Numbered from the stretch's first letter, positions 8,753-18,109 are shown. The stretch is DNA of 64,000 bases from Gammaproteobacteria bacterium (GCA_029882915.1 JAOUJZ010000004.1:20254-84253); one strand, 5' to 3'. The notes: generated by a model from the sequence alone, not told the origin. Program-made: numbers and translations.

Positions 8753-10916
8753 AGTTGCTTTGATTCTAATTGCCGCTGTAATTAGTTGGGCGGTGATTGT
8801 GAATAATCAATTTTCTCAGGTCCATCACATATGGACAAATCATGAACAGCAATCAAACGACGGCTATTCACTATTAAATGATTTAAATCGTCAAATGGGC
8901 TTTGGTGGTTTTATACATAATTATAAAAATTTTCTTTTGCGGGGTGACAAGAAAAGTCGTGAGGCCACTAAAGAAAATCTGGTGGATGTATTCATGACAC
9001 TTGATCGGCTTGAGACTATTTTTGTTACTCCGAATGAATTTTCGGCCTTGGCTAAAATTCGTGCGGGATTTGAAAAATATAAAACTAATTTTGAGTTGAT
9101 TATGCTGTTGAAATCTAAAGGAAAGCACCCCAATGCAATCGATAATATAGTTAAGATCAACGATGAGCCTATTCTAAATGGACTTAGCATATTGTATGAA
9201 AATAGCTACAGGCGCCACTTGCAGGTCAGAAAGGATACAGAAGTAGCATTGATAAAAGCCGAGCAGTTTTTGCTTAGCGGGGTACTATTTATTCTCCCCA
9301 TTTTTTGGGTTACCTGGTTAATCATTCACTTCATGAGACAACTTCTCTTTGCTCAAGAATATGCAGAGTCTGCCAGTCAAGCCAAAAGTGACTTTCTTTC
9401 CAATATGAGTCATGAAATTCGTACACCGATGAACAGCATTATAGGTATGACCTATCTGGTGCTACAGACGGAGTTGAACAGCAAACAAAAAGACTATATT
9501 AGAAAAGTTCACATTTCAGCAGAACACTTACTGTACATCATTAACGATATTCTGGATCTTTCTAAGATTGAGGCTGGGAAATTAGAGCTAGAGAACGCCC
9601 CATTCCATCTAAAAGAAGTACAAGAACATCTGAAAAGTATGTTTTTAGACAGGGCCTTAACCAAGGGAGTTAAGCTATCGTTCGATTTTGACGAAGTTGG
9701 TGATTGGTATGTGAATGGCGATGAGGTGCGCTTTGAACAAATAATGATAAATCTCGTCGGTAATGCCATTAAATTTACTGAAAGTGGCGGTGAAATTAAT
9801 GTCAGGTGCAGATTAGAGTATGAAAATCATTCCACCTGTATTATAAAAATGGAAATTAAAGACAATGGTATAGGGCTCTCAGAAGAGCAGCAAAGCCACC
9901 TGTATGCCTCTTTTGAGCAAGCAGATAGTTCAATAACTCGTAAATATGGTGGAACAGGTTTAGGTTTGGCTATATGTAAACAACTGGTTACCATGATGAG
10001 AGGAGACATAGGTGTTAGCAGTGAGCTTGGAAAGGGCAGTTGTTTCTGGTTTACAGTTGAGTTTCCTAAAATCTCAGCAACGACTATATACATAGATGAA
10101 AGGGAGGTTGTCGCGCTGGATCGCATTGCTGGACAGAAGATTTTACTGGTCGAAGATAATGAATTTAATCAACAAGTGGCTACAGATATTTTGGAAAGCG
10201 CTGGAGCCATTGTCAAGATAGCAAATAATGGTGTCGAAGCAGTGTTGGCGATGGCAAAAAAAAATAATAACGTATCTTTAATATTAATGGATATGCAGAT
10301 GCCAGAAATGGACGGTTTAAAAGCGACAGAAATTATACGAAGACTTGGCTATGATGACTTGCCCATCATAGCGATGACAGCAAATGCCTCGTTTGACGAT
10401 CAAGAAAAATGTTTCAGTTCGGGCATGAATGATTTTATTAGTAAGCCATTTAAGCCAGATGAGTTATGCGAAAAAATTAGGCGTTGCATCACGGAAGAAA
10501 GTGGCTCTAGAAAACAATCCGTGATAACACGCAATTCTGAAGAACAAGCTAAAAAGGAGGTGGGCAAACTTGATTTGTCTATTCTGGTCGATATGATTGG
10601 TACAGATGAGGCCGACAAACTTGCAGTGTATTTAAATAAGTTTCTGGAATCAGCACAGCGTGGCATGGCTGATATTGATGAGGCATATCAGCATCAGGAT
10701 ATTGATGCATTGAACAAAATAGGGCATAAAATTAAATCTTCCGCCAGAACTGTTGGTGCCCTCACTTTTGCTGATTTATGTGAAGCTTTAGAAGAATTGA
10801 CTGGTGAATATGCACTAAGCAAATCCAGAACGATTATTGACCGTATGCTTGTTGAATTAGTGCACCTTGAACATGAGATTGCTCATTTCTCTGATAACCC
10901 TGACCAAGAAAAATAG
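8703..10916 (+). CDS. Orphan hybrid sensor kinase with receiver and Hpt domains
   Basis: A 737-residue inner-membrane protein. Domains in order: TM about 13-33; a mainly helical periplasmic sensor of about 150 residues; TM about 190-212; HisKA with H237 ([16 protein letters not shown]); HATPase with [13 protein letters not shown]; a receiver with D530 ([11 protein letters not shown]); and an Hpt domain with H675 ([13 protein letters not shown]). All three phosphorelay residues are present, so it should feed a separate response regulator, but none is adjacent. GAAGGG lies upstream of the ATG. By eye the gene is more AT-rich than its neighbours, which may reflect separate ancestry. The ligand is unknown. 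Confidence 0.93.
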   Translation: MAMRKSDFKLRISTIVIVALILIAAVISWAVIVNNQFSQVHHIWTNHEQQSNDGYSLLNDLNRQMGFGGFIHNYKNFLLRGDKKSREATKENLVDVFMTLDRLETIFVTPNEFSALAKIRAGFEKYKTNFELIMLLKSKGKHPNAIDNIVKINDEPILNGLSILYENSYRRHLQVRKDTEVALIKAEQFLLSGVLFILPIFWVTWLIIHFMRQLLFAQEYAESASQAKSDFLSNMSHEIRTPMNSIIGMTYLVLQTELNSKQKDYIRKVHISAEHLLYIINDILDLSKIEAGKLELENAPFHLKEVQEHLKSMFLDRALTKGVKLSFDFDEVGDWYVNGDEVRFEQIMINLVGNAIKFTESGGEINVRCRLEYENHSTCIIKMEIKDNGIGLSEEQQSHLYASFEQADSSITRKYGGTGLGLAICKQLVTMMRGDIGVSSELGKGSCFWFTVEFPKISATTIYIDEREVVALDRIAGQKILLVEDNEFNQQVATDILESAGAIVKIANNGVEAVLAMAKKNNNVSLILMDMQMPEMDGLKATEIIRRLGYDDLPIIAMTANASFDDQEKCFSSGMNDFISKPFKPDELCEKIRRCITEESGSRKQSVITRNSEEQAKKEVGKLDLSILVDMIGTDEADKLAVYLNKFLESAQRGMADIDEAYQHQDIDALNKIGHKIKSSARTVGALTFADLCEALEELTGEYALSKSRTIIDRMLVELVHLEHEIAHFSDNPDQEK

Positions 10917-11241
10917 CTTCGTCATTATGTAAAATATGGACATATGAGGTAATCAGGCGTCAGCGTAATTTTCATAGGGAGGGGAGAGGCTAACACGCCA
11001 CGCATGTTGGTCATATAACAATGAATATCGAATCAGCTCTTAGTAAAGAAGAACCAATAGTCATTATTATTTAGCACGAATTGATTGGTCGTATTAGTGA
11101 GGAGATGCTGATGTTAGTAGATTCAATCAGGTGTTATTTTCCTATTTTATCTAACAAATTATATTGACGGTTTACCTGGTGGTTTTTATTAGCAGTAGGA
11201 ACAAAAAAGCCCCATGTATATGATACATAGGGCTTAATATA
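10917..11241. other. Intergenic stretch with an interrupted short frame
   Basis: No gene is convincing here. A plus-strand frame from an ATG at 11021 to a TGA at 11167 is broken by a TAG at 11072; on both sides it encodes plausible protein-like sequence (KEEPIVIII, then HELIGRISEEMLM). It may be a remnant or chance. The tRNA terminator occupies 11203-11235. Confidence 0.3.
11203..11235 (-). terminator. Terminator of tRNA-Ser
   Basis: On the minus strand an inverted repeat (AAGCCC-ATGTAT / ATACAT-GGGCTT with one unpaired base pair) is followed by six T residues. It lies 7 bases beyond the CCA end of the tRNA gene. Confidence 0.85.
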
Positions 11242-11331
11242 TGGCGGAGAGTCAGGGATTCGAACCCTGGGTAGGGATAAACCTACGCTGGTTTTCAAGA
11301 CCAGTACATTCAACCGCTCTGTCAACTCTCC
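11242..11331 (-). tRNA. tRNA-Ser(UGA)
   Basis: Read on the minus strand, this is a 90-nt class II tRNA. The acceptor stem GGAGAG pairs with CTCTCC, the D arm contains GAGCGGTTGAA, the anticodon stem-loop is CTGGT-CTTGAAA-ACCAG with anticodon TGA, a long variable arm (CGTAGG...CCTACC) follows, and the T arm is GGGTTCGAATCCC. The CCA end is encoded. The long variable arm and the UGA anticodon identify it as serine, reading UCA codons. It is transcribed alone with its own terminator. The ORF 11134-11370 is a shadow of this gene. Confidence 0.96.
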
Positions 11332-11490
11332 AAGACGCGAAATAATACTAGGATTGCGGGCACAAAACAACCTGAAAAGTTAAATTCCTTTATTTTATTC
11401 ATAAGGCTTGCACTTCTGAACTTATTAGGTAGGATCATGGTCTGAGATATACAATGTATACATGACCTATTACATATCGGAGATTAACTG

Positions 11491-12162
11491 ATGAACTATA
11501 ATGCACAATCAACTGTTGTTCGTTCACAACAGTCGGTATTAGAAACAAATAAGCTGCTACGTAATACATACAGCCTTCTGGCGTTGACGTTAGTGTTCAG
11601 TGCACTGACTGCTGGTCTGTCAATGGCGTTTAATTTGCCTCATCCCGGATTGATCATTACTTTGGTCGGTTATTTCGGGTTGTTATTTCTGACTACAAAG
11701 CTACGTAATAGTGTATGGGGAATAGCCTCAGTTTTTGCTTTGACTGGCTTTATGGGGCTGACTCTTGGGCCTATCATTAACGCATATCTTGGTTTGCCGA
11801 ATGGTAGCGAGATTGTCATGCAAGCGCTCGGTGGCACAGGACTTATCTTTTTTGCGTTATCTGCGTATGCAATAAAAAGTGAAAAAGACTTTAGCTTTAT
11901 GGGTGGTTTTTTGATGGTCGGTATCCTAGTCGGATTTCTGGCTGGTTTAGGCGCTATTTTCTTTGAAATGCCAGGGCTGTCTTTAGCAGTATCGGCAATG
12001 TTTGTATTGTTGATGTCTGGCTTGATATTGTATGAAACAAGTCAAATCATTCACGGTGGTGAAACCAATTACATCATGGCTACAGTAACGTTATATGTCA
12101 CTATCTACAATCTGTTCACCAGCTTGCTACATTTGCTAGGTGCGATGTCTGGTGATGATTAA
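11491..12162 (+). CDS. Bax inhibitor-1/YccA family membrane protein
   Basis: A 223-residue polytopic protein with seven predicted transmembrane helices. It carries BI-1/YccA/TMBIM family features such as RNTYSLLALTLVFSALTAG near the N terminus and MSGLILYETSQIIHGGETNYI toward the C terminus, where the conserved acidic residues lie. In E. coli YccA modulates the membrane protease FtsH; other members leak calcium. GGAG precedes the ATG. It is monocistronic, flanked by the tRNA gene and a strong terminator. The length matches the family (219-235). Confidence 0.92.
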   Translation: MNYNAQSTVVRSQQSVLETNKLLRNTYSLLALTLVFSALTAGLSMAFNLPHPGLIITLVGYFGLLFLTTKLRNSVWGIASVFALTGFMGLTLGPIINAYLGLPNGSEIVMQALGGTGLIFFALSAYAIKSEKDFSFMGGFLMVGILVGFLAGLGAIFFEMPGLSLAVSAMFVLLMSGLILYETSQIIHGGETNYIMATVTLYVTIYNLFTSLLHLLGAMSGDD

Positions 12163-12190
12163 TCACTACAGATTTCCTATGATATAGATC

Positions 12191-12230
12191 ACAAACAAGC
12201 CTCGTTAAATACGAGGCTTGTTTGTTTTTA
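12191..12230 (+). terminator. Rho-independent terminator after the BI-1 gene
   Basis: A perfect 14-bp stem (ACAAACAAGCCTCG / CGAGGCTTGTTTGT) with a 7-base loop is followed by a run of T. It ends the BI-1 family gene and insulates moaA, which starts about 20 bases later. Confidence 0.93.
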
Positions 12231-12248
12231 CGATAGAATAAGCACTGT

Positions 12249-13261
12249 ATGAATAATTCAGAACAACAGCCACAATTGATTGATCGCTTCGGCCGCAAAG
12301 TGACATATGTAAGGATGTCCATTACCGACCGTTGTGATTTTCGATGCGTGTATTGCATGGATGAAGAAATGACTTTTATGCCGCGTGAACACCTGTTGAA
12401 TTTGGAAGAAATTGTTTTTTTACTTCGCGCTTTTTGTGAGCTTGGAGTTGAAAAAATCAGAATCACGGGTGGTGAGCCATTAGTTCGACGTAATGTGGAT
12501 TGGTTGTTTGAACAGCTTGGTCAGCTTAAACAATCAACAGCGTTGAGGAATTGACGTTGACCACCAATGGTTCACAACTGACCAAATATGCAAGTTCAAT
12601 GGCTTCAGCAGGCTTAGATAGGATTAATATTAGTCTTGATTCCCTCAAGATTGATCGCTTTCGTGAACTGACACGTAATGGTGATTTGAATACAGTGCTC
12701 GCAGGCATAGAAGCAGCTAATAAGGCTGGGTTTAAACGAATCAAGCTTAACGCCGTTATCATGAAAGGGCGAAATGAGGATGAAATCATTGATCTGGCAC
12801 GGTTTGCTATTAATCATGATTTAGATATTACTTATATAGAAGAAATGCCCTTGGGTCAGGTCAGTCACGCACGTGATGAAAGTTATTGCTCTAGTGATGA
12901 AGTATTAGCTGAGCTAAAAACGGTTTTCGAATTACAACCGTCTGTTACGAACACTGGTGGCCCTTCCCGCTATTACCAGGTGGCAGGGACAAACAGTAAG
13001 ATAGGTTTTATATCACCACATAGCCATAACTTTTGTGAAAGCTGTAACCGTGTGCGAGTTACTACTGAGGGACGTTTGTTACTGTGTTTAGGTCAAGAAC
13101 ATTCTGTCGACTTACGCGACATTATTCGTCGCTATCCAGAGGATAGTGAGCGACTAAAACAGGCGATTATTGACTCAATGTCGATTAAACCTGAAGGCCA
13201 TGATTTTAATATTGAATCAGAAGCCGTCATCAAAAGACATATGAGTGTTACGGGTGGCTAG
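12249..13261 (+). pseudogene. moaA: GTP 3',8-cyclase MoaA, split by an apparent frameshift
   Basis: Two overlapping frames together give one full MoaA of about 335 residues. The first frame (12249-12554) has the N-terminal radical SAM motif CDFRCVYC and [13 protein letters not shown]. The second (open from before 12551 to 13261) continues without a gap from [13 protein letters not shown] to the C-terminal cluster CESCNRVR and the terminal GG that MoaA needs. The second frame is shifted by -1, and homology runs through only if one base is added near 12530-12540, around the A-rich TTAAACAATC. MoaA makes the first intermediate of molybdenum cofactor. It may be a real mutation or a sequence error; no classical slippery heptamer is in frame. 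Confidence 0.9.
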
Positions 13262-14063
13262 TTACTGCCCTGAAATGACGAATGCAGGCATTCATAGTCT
13301 ACACTCAGCAATGGTGCTTGATGAGCGTGGTGAAACACGAGAGATCTTTCTGACTGGCGAGCGGCCGCTTACTATTTATCTTGATAAACAGGAAATTGTT
13401 ACCCTGATGACAATGGGGGCGCAACCTGAGTTATTAACATTGGGCTATTTGCGTAATCAGGGGTTGGTTCACGCCCTAGAAGATGTGGTAGCGATACAGG
13501 TAGATTGGGATGTTGAAGCTGTTGCCGTGACCACACGGCAAACCCGTTCAGACATCAGTCAATTATTGTCTAAACGTACAGTTACCAGTGGTTGTGGTCA
13601 GGGCACCATGTTTGGGCATGTAATGGAGTCACTCAATCGACTGACAATAAGCTGTCCAGATTTTACTTCTGACTCTATATATCAGGTTCTACATGGCCTG
13701 GACGAATATAATCAAATGTATAAAAAAGCCGGGGCGGTACATGGTTGTGCATTGTGTTCAACAGATGGGGATGTTGAAATGTTTGTTGAAGATGTTGGTC
13801 GCCACAATGCCGTTGATGCTATTTCTGGCTGGATGTGGATAGAAGGCATCACCGGTGCAGACAAGGTGTTTTACACTACTGGACGGCTGACATCGGAAAT
13901 GGTTATTAAAGTCGCACAAATGCAGGTGCCATTATTATTGTCACGCTCTGGTGTCACAGAGAAGGGATTAAGTATTGCCCAGCAAATTGGTATTGGCATG
14001 GTTGCCCGAGCTAAGGGAAAACATTTTCTGGTCTTTAACGGACTAGAAAAATTCAAAAGCTAG
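13245..14063 (+). CDS. fdhD: Formate dehydrogenase accessory sulfurtransferase FdhD
   Basis: A protein of up to 272 residues with FdhD features: RPLTIYLDKQE, the cysteine loop TSGCGQGTMFG, the internal HGCALCS motif, EDVGRHNAVDA, and FYTTGRLTSEMVIKVAQM near the C terminus. FdhD moves sulfur from IscS to the molybdenum cofactor of formate dehydrogenase. The catalytic loop shows one cysteine where the E. coli protein has CxxC. The track start is a GTG at 13245 overlapping moaA; GTG 13254 and ATG 13275 are also possible and none has a strong ribosome site. Position next to moaA fits cofactor assembly. Confidence 0.93.
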   Translation: MLRVASYCPEMTNAGIHSLHSAMVLDERGETREIFLTGERPLTIYLDKQEIVTLMTMGAQPELLTLGYLRNQGLVHALEDVVAIQVDWDVEAVAVTTRQTRSDISQLLSKRTVTSGCGQGTMFGHVMESLNRLTISCPDFTSDSIYQVLHGLDEYNQMYKKAGAVHGCALCSTDGDVEMFVEDVGRHNAVDAISGWMWIEGITGADKVFYTTGRLTSEMVIKVAQMQVPLLLSRSGVTEKGLSIAQQIGIGMVARAKGKHFLVFNGLEKFKS

Positions 14064-14133
14064 TCACTCTAGTGGCGTGGCATAGGCCGTCATAAAGCCT
14101 TTGCAACGACTCCATTAACATCAAATTTATTTA

Positions 14134-14160
14134 TATTAAAGTTTTAATTTAACTTTAATA
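14134..14160. promoter_or_regulatory. Perfect AT-rich dyad upstream of rpfG
   Basis: Two 10-bp arms, TATTAAAGTT and AACTTTAATA, flank a 7-base spacer. The dyad is about 210 bases upstream of rpfG, and no T run makes it a terminator. It may be a regulator binding site. Confidence 0.4.
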
Positions 14161-14208
14161 ACATAGATCAATGATTTTACTATATAAAATGGTTTGAATA
14201 ATTTGGCA

Positions 14209-14301
14209 ATGGGTAGTAATATTCCTGTTGAGGAATTTGAGAATGATGTGGTTGCACAGGTAAGTGTGCCGTTATGGAATAGGTATTTATCTGACCCTTA
14301 G
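14209..14301 (+). CDS. Possible 30-residue small protein
   Basis: A short frame between the dyad and rpfG encodes a peptide beginning MGSNIPVEEFENDVVAQ with an acidic, protein-like composition. No ribosome site is obvious and I recognise no family. It could be a leader peptide, a remnant or chance. Confidence 0.18.
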   Translation: MGSNIPVEEFENDVVAQVSVPLWNRYLSDP

Positions 14302-14372
14302 CTATTCGGGCTCAGTTTGTACTGATTATTAAAGGAAGGTATTAAACAACACTATTCAGTGGAGAAAAAGTA

Positions 14373-15533
14373 ATGGCTTCTTTAGATAACGATGTTAGTC
14401 AGAACGTTATAAGTGAAACTAACATGAAATCTTTCGAGCAAGGTGAGAAGGAACACCTTCCCAAACAGTCACGACAGGTCGTAATTGTTGATGATGAGTC
14501 GACAGGAAGAACTATTCTTGCCAAGATTGTACAACAAGTGGCTGATGACCTTACCGTTGTTGAATTTGATAATCCTAAAGATGTATTGGTGTGGTTAGAG
14601 TCAAATCATCCTTCTTTGATCATTACAGATTTTCGTATGCCTGACCTTAATGGGGTTGAGTTTATTAAAAAGGTGCGTGAAAAACAGGATTGTCTGAATA
14701 TTCCAATAATGATGATCACTGTTGTCAGTGAGAAAGAGGTACGCTACGAAGCTTTGGATGCCGGTGCTACCGCTTTTCTAACGCGTCCTATCGACCAAAT
14801 TGAGTGTCGTACCAGCTGTCGAAATTTATTGCAGCTACACGAACAACATTTGATTATTCAAGATAGAGCTAATTGGCTAGCTGAACAGGTTGAAATTGCC
14901 ACTCAACAAATTGTGCTTCGTGAACGTGAAACGTTGTTAAGGTTAGCTAAGGCAGGTGAATATCGTGACGAAGAAACCGGGAATCATGTCATAAGGATGG
15001 CGAAATATTCTAGAATTATCGCCGAGGAGATGGGTTTAAGCCATGAGGAATGTGAAGATATAGAATACGCGGCTCCAATGCATGATATCGGTAAAATAGG
15101 TATCCCTGATGGAGTCTTGCTAAAAGCAGCTAAGCTTAATGAAAGTGAGTGGGAAATAATGAAGTGTCATACCACCATCGGGTATGGAATCCTTGCAAAT
15201 AGTCAGTCTAAGTATATGCAAATGGGAGCGATCATTGCACTTAATCATCACGAGCGGATCGATGGTAAAGGTTATCCGATGGGTTTACATGGTGAAGATA
15301 TTCCACTCATTGCCCGCATTGTAGCTGTAGCGGATATTTATGATGCACTCGTGTCAGTGAGGCCATATAAAGATGCCTGGTCAATAGAGGATGCAATTGC
15401 CTATTTGAAAAAACAAGCGGGTACACAGCTAGATCCTCAATGTGTTGATGCTTTTTGCAAACGGATTGCCGATATTGGCAAAATTCAGTCAGATTATGCA
15501 GATGATATAGAACCAAAAAGTCAAACGGATTGA
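14373..15533 (+). CDS. rpfG: RpfG-like response regulator with HD-GYP phosphodiesterase domain
   Basis: A 386-residue protein with a receiver domain (about residues 34-155, phosphoacceptor D86 in ITDFRMPDLNG), a helical linker, and an HD-GYP domain. In that domain H237-D238 (HDIGKIGIPDG), H292-H293 and G300-Y301-P302 (HHERIDGKGYP) are intact, so cyclic-di-GMP hydrolysis is expected. RpfG in Xanthomonas has the same order and about 378 residues. A good ribosome site (GGAGAAAAAGTA) precedes the ATG. The stop overlaps the start region of rpfC, and rpfF faces the pair, which supports assignment to DSF signalling rather than a generic HD-GYP regulator. Confidence 0.88.
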   Translation: MASLDNDVSQNVISETNMKSFEQGEKEHLPKQSRQVVIVDDESTGRTILAKIVQQVADDLTVVEFDNPKDVLVWLESNHPSLIITDFRMPDLNGVEFIKKVREKQDCLNIPIMMITVVSEKEVRYEALDAGATAFLTRPIDQIECRTSCRNLLQLHEQHLIIQDRANWLAEQVEIATQQIVLRERETLLRLAKAGEYRDEETGNHVIRMAKYSRIIAEEMGLSHEECEDIEYAAPMHDIGKIGIPDGVLLKAAKLNESEWEIMKCHTTIGYGILANSQSKYMQMGAIIALNHHERIDGKGYPMGLHGEDIPLIARIVAVADIYDALVSVRPYKDAWSIEDAIAYLKKQAGTQLDPQCVDAFCKRIADIGKIQSDYADDIEPKSQTD

Positions 15534-15541
15534 TTTTATTA

Positions 15542-18109
15542 ATGAAAGAAAAACTAAAAATATTAGACTGGATCAGGCAACGGACAAAGACGACAGGAGA
15601 TTCAGAGCCTGAACAAGCTAGTTTGAGACTGATCATAGGTATTATGTTAGTTTCATATTTCTGTTTACCATGGGCAGAAGGTGAGACTTTTAAGCAGGCG
15701 ATTGGATCGGTAGCGAGTCTAGTAACTATTGGATATTACACTGGAGCATTAGCGATAGCGGTTGCAATCCTAATTCATCCTAAACAGTCTCAGGCAAGAC
15801 GTATCGCAGGTATATTTCTGGACATGACATCATTATCAGTAGTGATGTTTTTAGCTGGTTCTGAAAGTGTGTTTTTATTTGTGTTATATCTATGGGTTAT
15901 TCTCGGTAATGGCTTTCGATATGGGCTTAAATACTTATATATTTCATTGATAGTAGCCGTACTGGGTTTTTCTTCCGCAATAACATGGGGAAGTTACTGG
16001 CAAACTCATCAATCAGAACCTATAGCGCTAAGTCTATTATTTCTACTAATATTGATACCAGCTTATAGCTCTTTTCTGATAAAAAAATTACATGCTGCCA
16101 TTGCTTCTGCAAAACAGGCAAATGACGCTAAAAGTCGATTTTTAGCAAATATGTCTCATGAATTAAGAACACCACTAAATGGGGTTATAGGCATGGGCGA
16201 TCTGTTAAGAGAAACCAAACTTGACAAAGAACAACGTGAATTCATTAATACGATGCACAGTTCTGCTCACACACTTTTAGAGTTAATCGAAAAAGTCCTT
16301 GATATTTCGAAGATTGAAGCGGGAAAAATTACAATAACCCACCGTCAAATTGACTTGCATGCACTTGTTAATTCAGTACTTTCTATGCAAGTACCGATTG
16401 GGGCTGTAAAGGGAATCACTGTTTCATGCACGATCGATTCTGATGTGCCTTTTTTGCTTGAGGGCGACCAGCCTCATATCCGCCAAATACTAATCAATTT
16501 GATCGGTAATGCAATTAAGTTTACTGATCAGGGTTCAGTCAAGCTACATATATTTCAAATCGAAAGTGATGAAGAGAGCGTTATCCTCCGTTTTGAAGTC
16601 AAAGATACTGGTATTGGCATAGATGAACATTTATTGCCCACCGTCTTCGACGACTTTACGCAAGTTGGATCAACGGAACGGACTGTTGGTGGTACTGGGC
16701 TTGGAACGACAATTTCAAAAGAACTAGTCGAATTAATGGGTGGAAAGATTGGCGTAGAAAGCAAACTTCACCAAGGTTCAACCTTCTGGTTTGAGCTACC
16801 TTTTACTATTGCTTTTAATACTAGCCAGGATATTTCAGATAAACACATGTTGGTCATGTCGTCAGAGTCTAGTACAGCGGTGATTAAGCCCATTTTGCAT
16901 GGATGGAATATAGAGTTTGACTTAGTTAAGTCACCAATTCACGCACTGAAGATGTTGACTCGAGCTATCGATGAAAGTGATGGCTACAAGGTTCTTCTTG
17001 TTGATCAACAGAGTCTTGGAGATATTTCACCAGTTCAGTTTGCTGAAATGCTTAAAGCCGATCGCTTGCTGAATGGTTTATCTCTAGTGCTGATTACTTC
17101 TACGAACACTACAATCTATGATGATGAAATAGGTCAATATTACATTTCAATCATTGATGAGATCACTGATAAACGACTGTTGTTTAATGCAATACATGCG
17201 GCACAAAGTATTCGTCTTAATGGTGACAATGTGATCTCTATTTCGGAACATTATGCCAGTCAGGTAGGTGCGAAACCATTAAACATATTGGTAGCCGAAG
17301 ATAATAAAGTAAATCAGCAGGTTATTGAAGGCATATTGAAGCGAGCAGGGCATACCGTACTAGTAGCTGATACGGGTGAAAAGGCGCTAGACATTCTAGA
17401 TGAGGAACTAGATCAGATAGATTTGTTAATTGTGGATAAAAACATGCCAGAGCGTTCAGGCGATGAGGTTGTTCAGGCATTGCGCTATATGGATACGCAG
17501 AAAGAGTTACCCGTTATTATGTTGACGGCAGATGCGACTCCAGAAGCAAGAGAAGTAAGTATCAATATAGGTGTTAATGCATTTTTAACCAAGCCAATTG
17601 ATTCCTTTGCATTGTTGGAAAAAATTGCATTCTTATCAAATCAGGAATTTTCACCGGCTCAGAACCGCAATTACGGTCAGGCTGCGTTAACCACATCTTT
17701 AAAAGAAGATAACGCTGATGTAAAAAAAGACTCAATTAAAGATAACGAATGGTTCGATGAACATGTATTTCATCAGCTAGCAATGTTAGATAGAGACCCG
17801 GCATTTATAAGGCGTTTAATTAATGGCTTTGTCCAAGATGGAGAAAAACACATTGCAGGTATAAAAAACTCAATATCACATGACTACCTTGAGTTTCGAG
17901 AGTCTTTACATGCATTGAAAGGATCGGCTACTGAGCTCGGTGCTAAACGGCTTGCCGAAATCTGCCTTCGTGGAGAACAACATAAACCCTATGATATCGG
18001 AACAGAAAAGCTAGTTCAGTTGGGTAACGACATCGAAATGATCTATCAGAATACGGCAACTGCACTAGATATCGCCGTATCTAATGCTGAGAAGAACTCT
18101 AGAGATTAA
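15542..18109 (+). CDS. rpfC: RpfC-like hybrid sensor kinase for DSF
   Basis: About 855 residues from the ATG at 15542; the TTG at 15530, which overlaps the rpfG stop, is an alternative start. Order: short cytosolic N terminus, about five transmembrane helices (to about residue 175), HisKA with H206 (NMSHELRTPLNGVIGM), HATPase (GGTGLGTTISKELVELMGG), a degenerate receiver-like segment (about 425-555), a full receiver with D632 (LLIVDKNMPERSG), and an Hpt domain with H790 (LHALKGSATELGA). Xanthomonas RpfC has the same membrane-kinase-receiver-Hpt plan in 726 residues. The extra length here is mainly the degenerate receiver. It converges on rpfF with a 4-base overlap. Confidence 0.88.
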   Translation: MKEKLKILDWIRQRTKTTGDSEPEQASLRLIIGIMLVSYFCLPWAEGETFKQAIGSVASLVTIGYYTGALAIAVAILIHPKQSQARRIAGIFLDMTSLSVVMFLAGSESVFLFVLYLWVILGNGFRYGLKYLYISLIVAVLGFSSAITWGSYWQTHQSEPIALSLLFLLILIPAYSSFLIKKLHAAIASAKQANDAKSRFLANMSHELRTPLNGVIGMGDLLRETKLDKEQREFINTMHSSAHTLLELIEKVLDISKIEAGKITITHRQIDLHALVNSVLSMQVPIGAVKGITVSCTIDSDVPFLLEGDQPHIRQILINLIGNAIKFTDQGSVKLHIFQIESDEESVILRFEVKDTGIGIDEHLLPTVFDDFTQVGSTERTVGGTGLGTTISKELVELMGGKIGVESKLHQGSTFWFELPFTIAFNTSQDISDKHMLVMSSESSTAVIKPILHGWNIEFDLVKSPIHALKMLTRAIDESDGYKVLLVDQQSLGDISPVQFAEMLKADRLLNGLSLVLITSTNTTIYDDEIGQYYISIIDEITDKRLLFNAIHAAQSIRLNGDNVISISEHYASQVGAKPLNILVAEDNKVNQQVIEGILKRAGHTVLVADTGEKALDILDEELDQIDLLIVDKNMPERSGDEVVQALRYMDTQKELPVIMLTADATPEAREVSINIGVNAFLTKPIDSFALLEKIAFLSNQEFSPAQNRNYGQAALTTSLKEDNADVKKDSIKDNEWFDEHVFHQLAMLDRDPAFIRRLINGFVQDGEKHIAGIKNSISHDYLEFRESLHALKGSATELGAKRLAEICLRGEQHKPYDIGTEKLVQLGNDIEMIYQNTATALDIAVSNAEKNSRD

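Larger units (their letters stand above)
14064..14372. other. AT-rich intergenic region upstream of rpfG
   Basis: This 309-base stretch separates fdhD from the rpf genes. It contains a perfect inverted repeat at 14134-14160 and one 30-codon frame at 14209-14301, listed separately. It should hold the rpfGC promoter, but I cannot fix -35/-10 boxes with confidence. Confidence 0.55.

Noticed and set aside
11134-11370. 78-residue ORF on the minus strand
   Set aside because: It covers the tRNA-Ser gene and its terminator; the translation is a chance reading of the tRNA.
11448-11460. Palindrome TATACAATGTATA upstream of the BI-1 gene
   Set aside because: Only 6-bp arms of TATA-like sequence in a promoter region; not distinguishable from promoter composition.
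12535-12554. Programmed ribosomal frameshift in moaA
   Set aside because: No X-XXY-YYZ slippery heptamer lies in the zero frame near the junction and no such mechanism is known for moaA; kept only as a remote option.
12551-13261. MoaA C-terminal part as an independent gene starting with TTG
   Set aside because: The frame continues conserved MoaA sequence upstream of the TTG (VEE), so it is the rest of moaA after a frameshift and not a separate protein.
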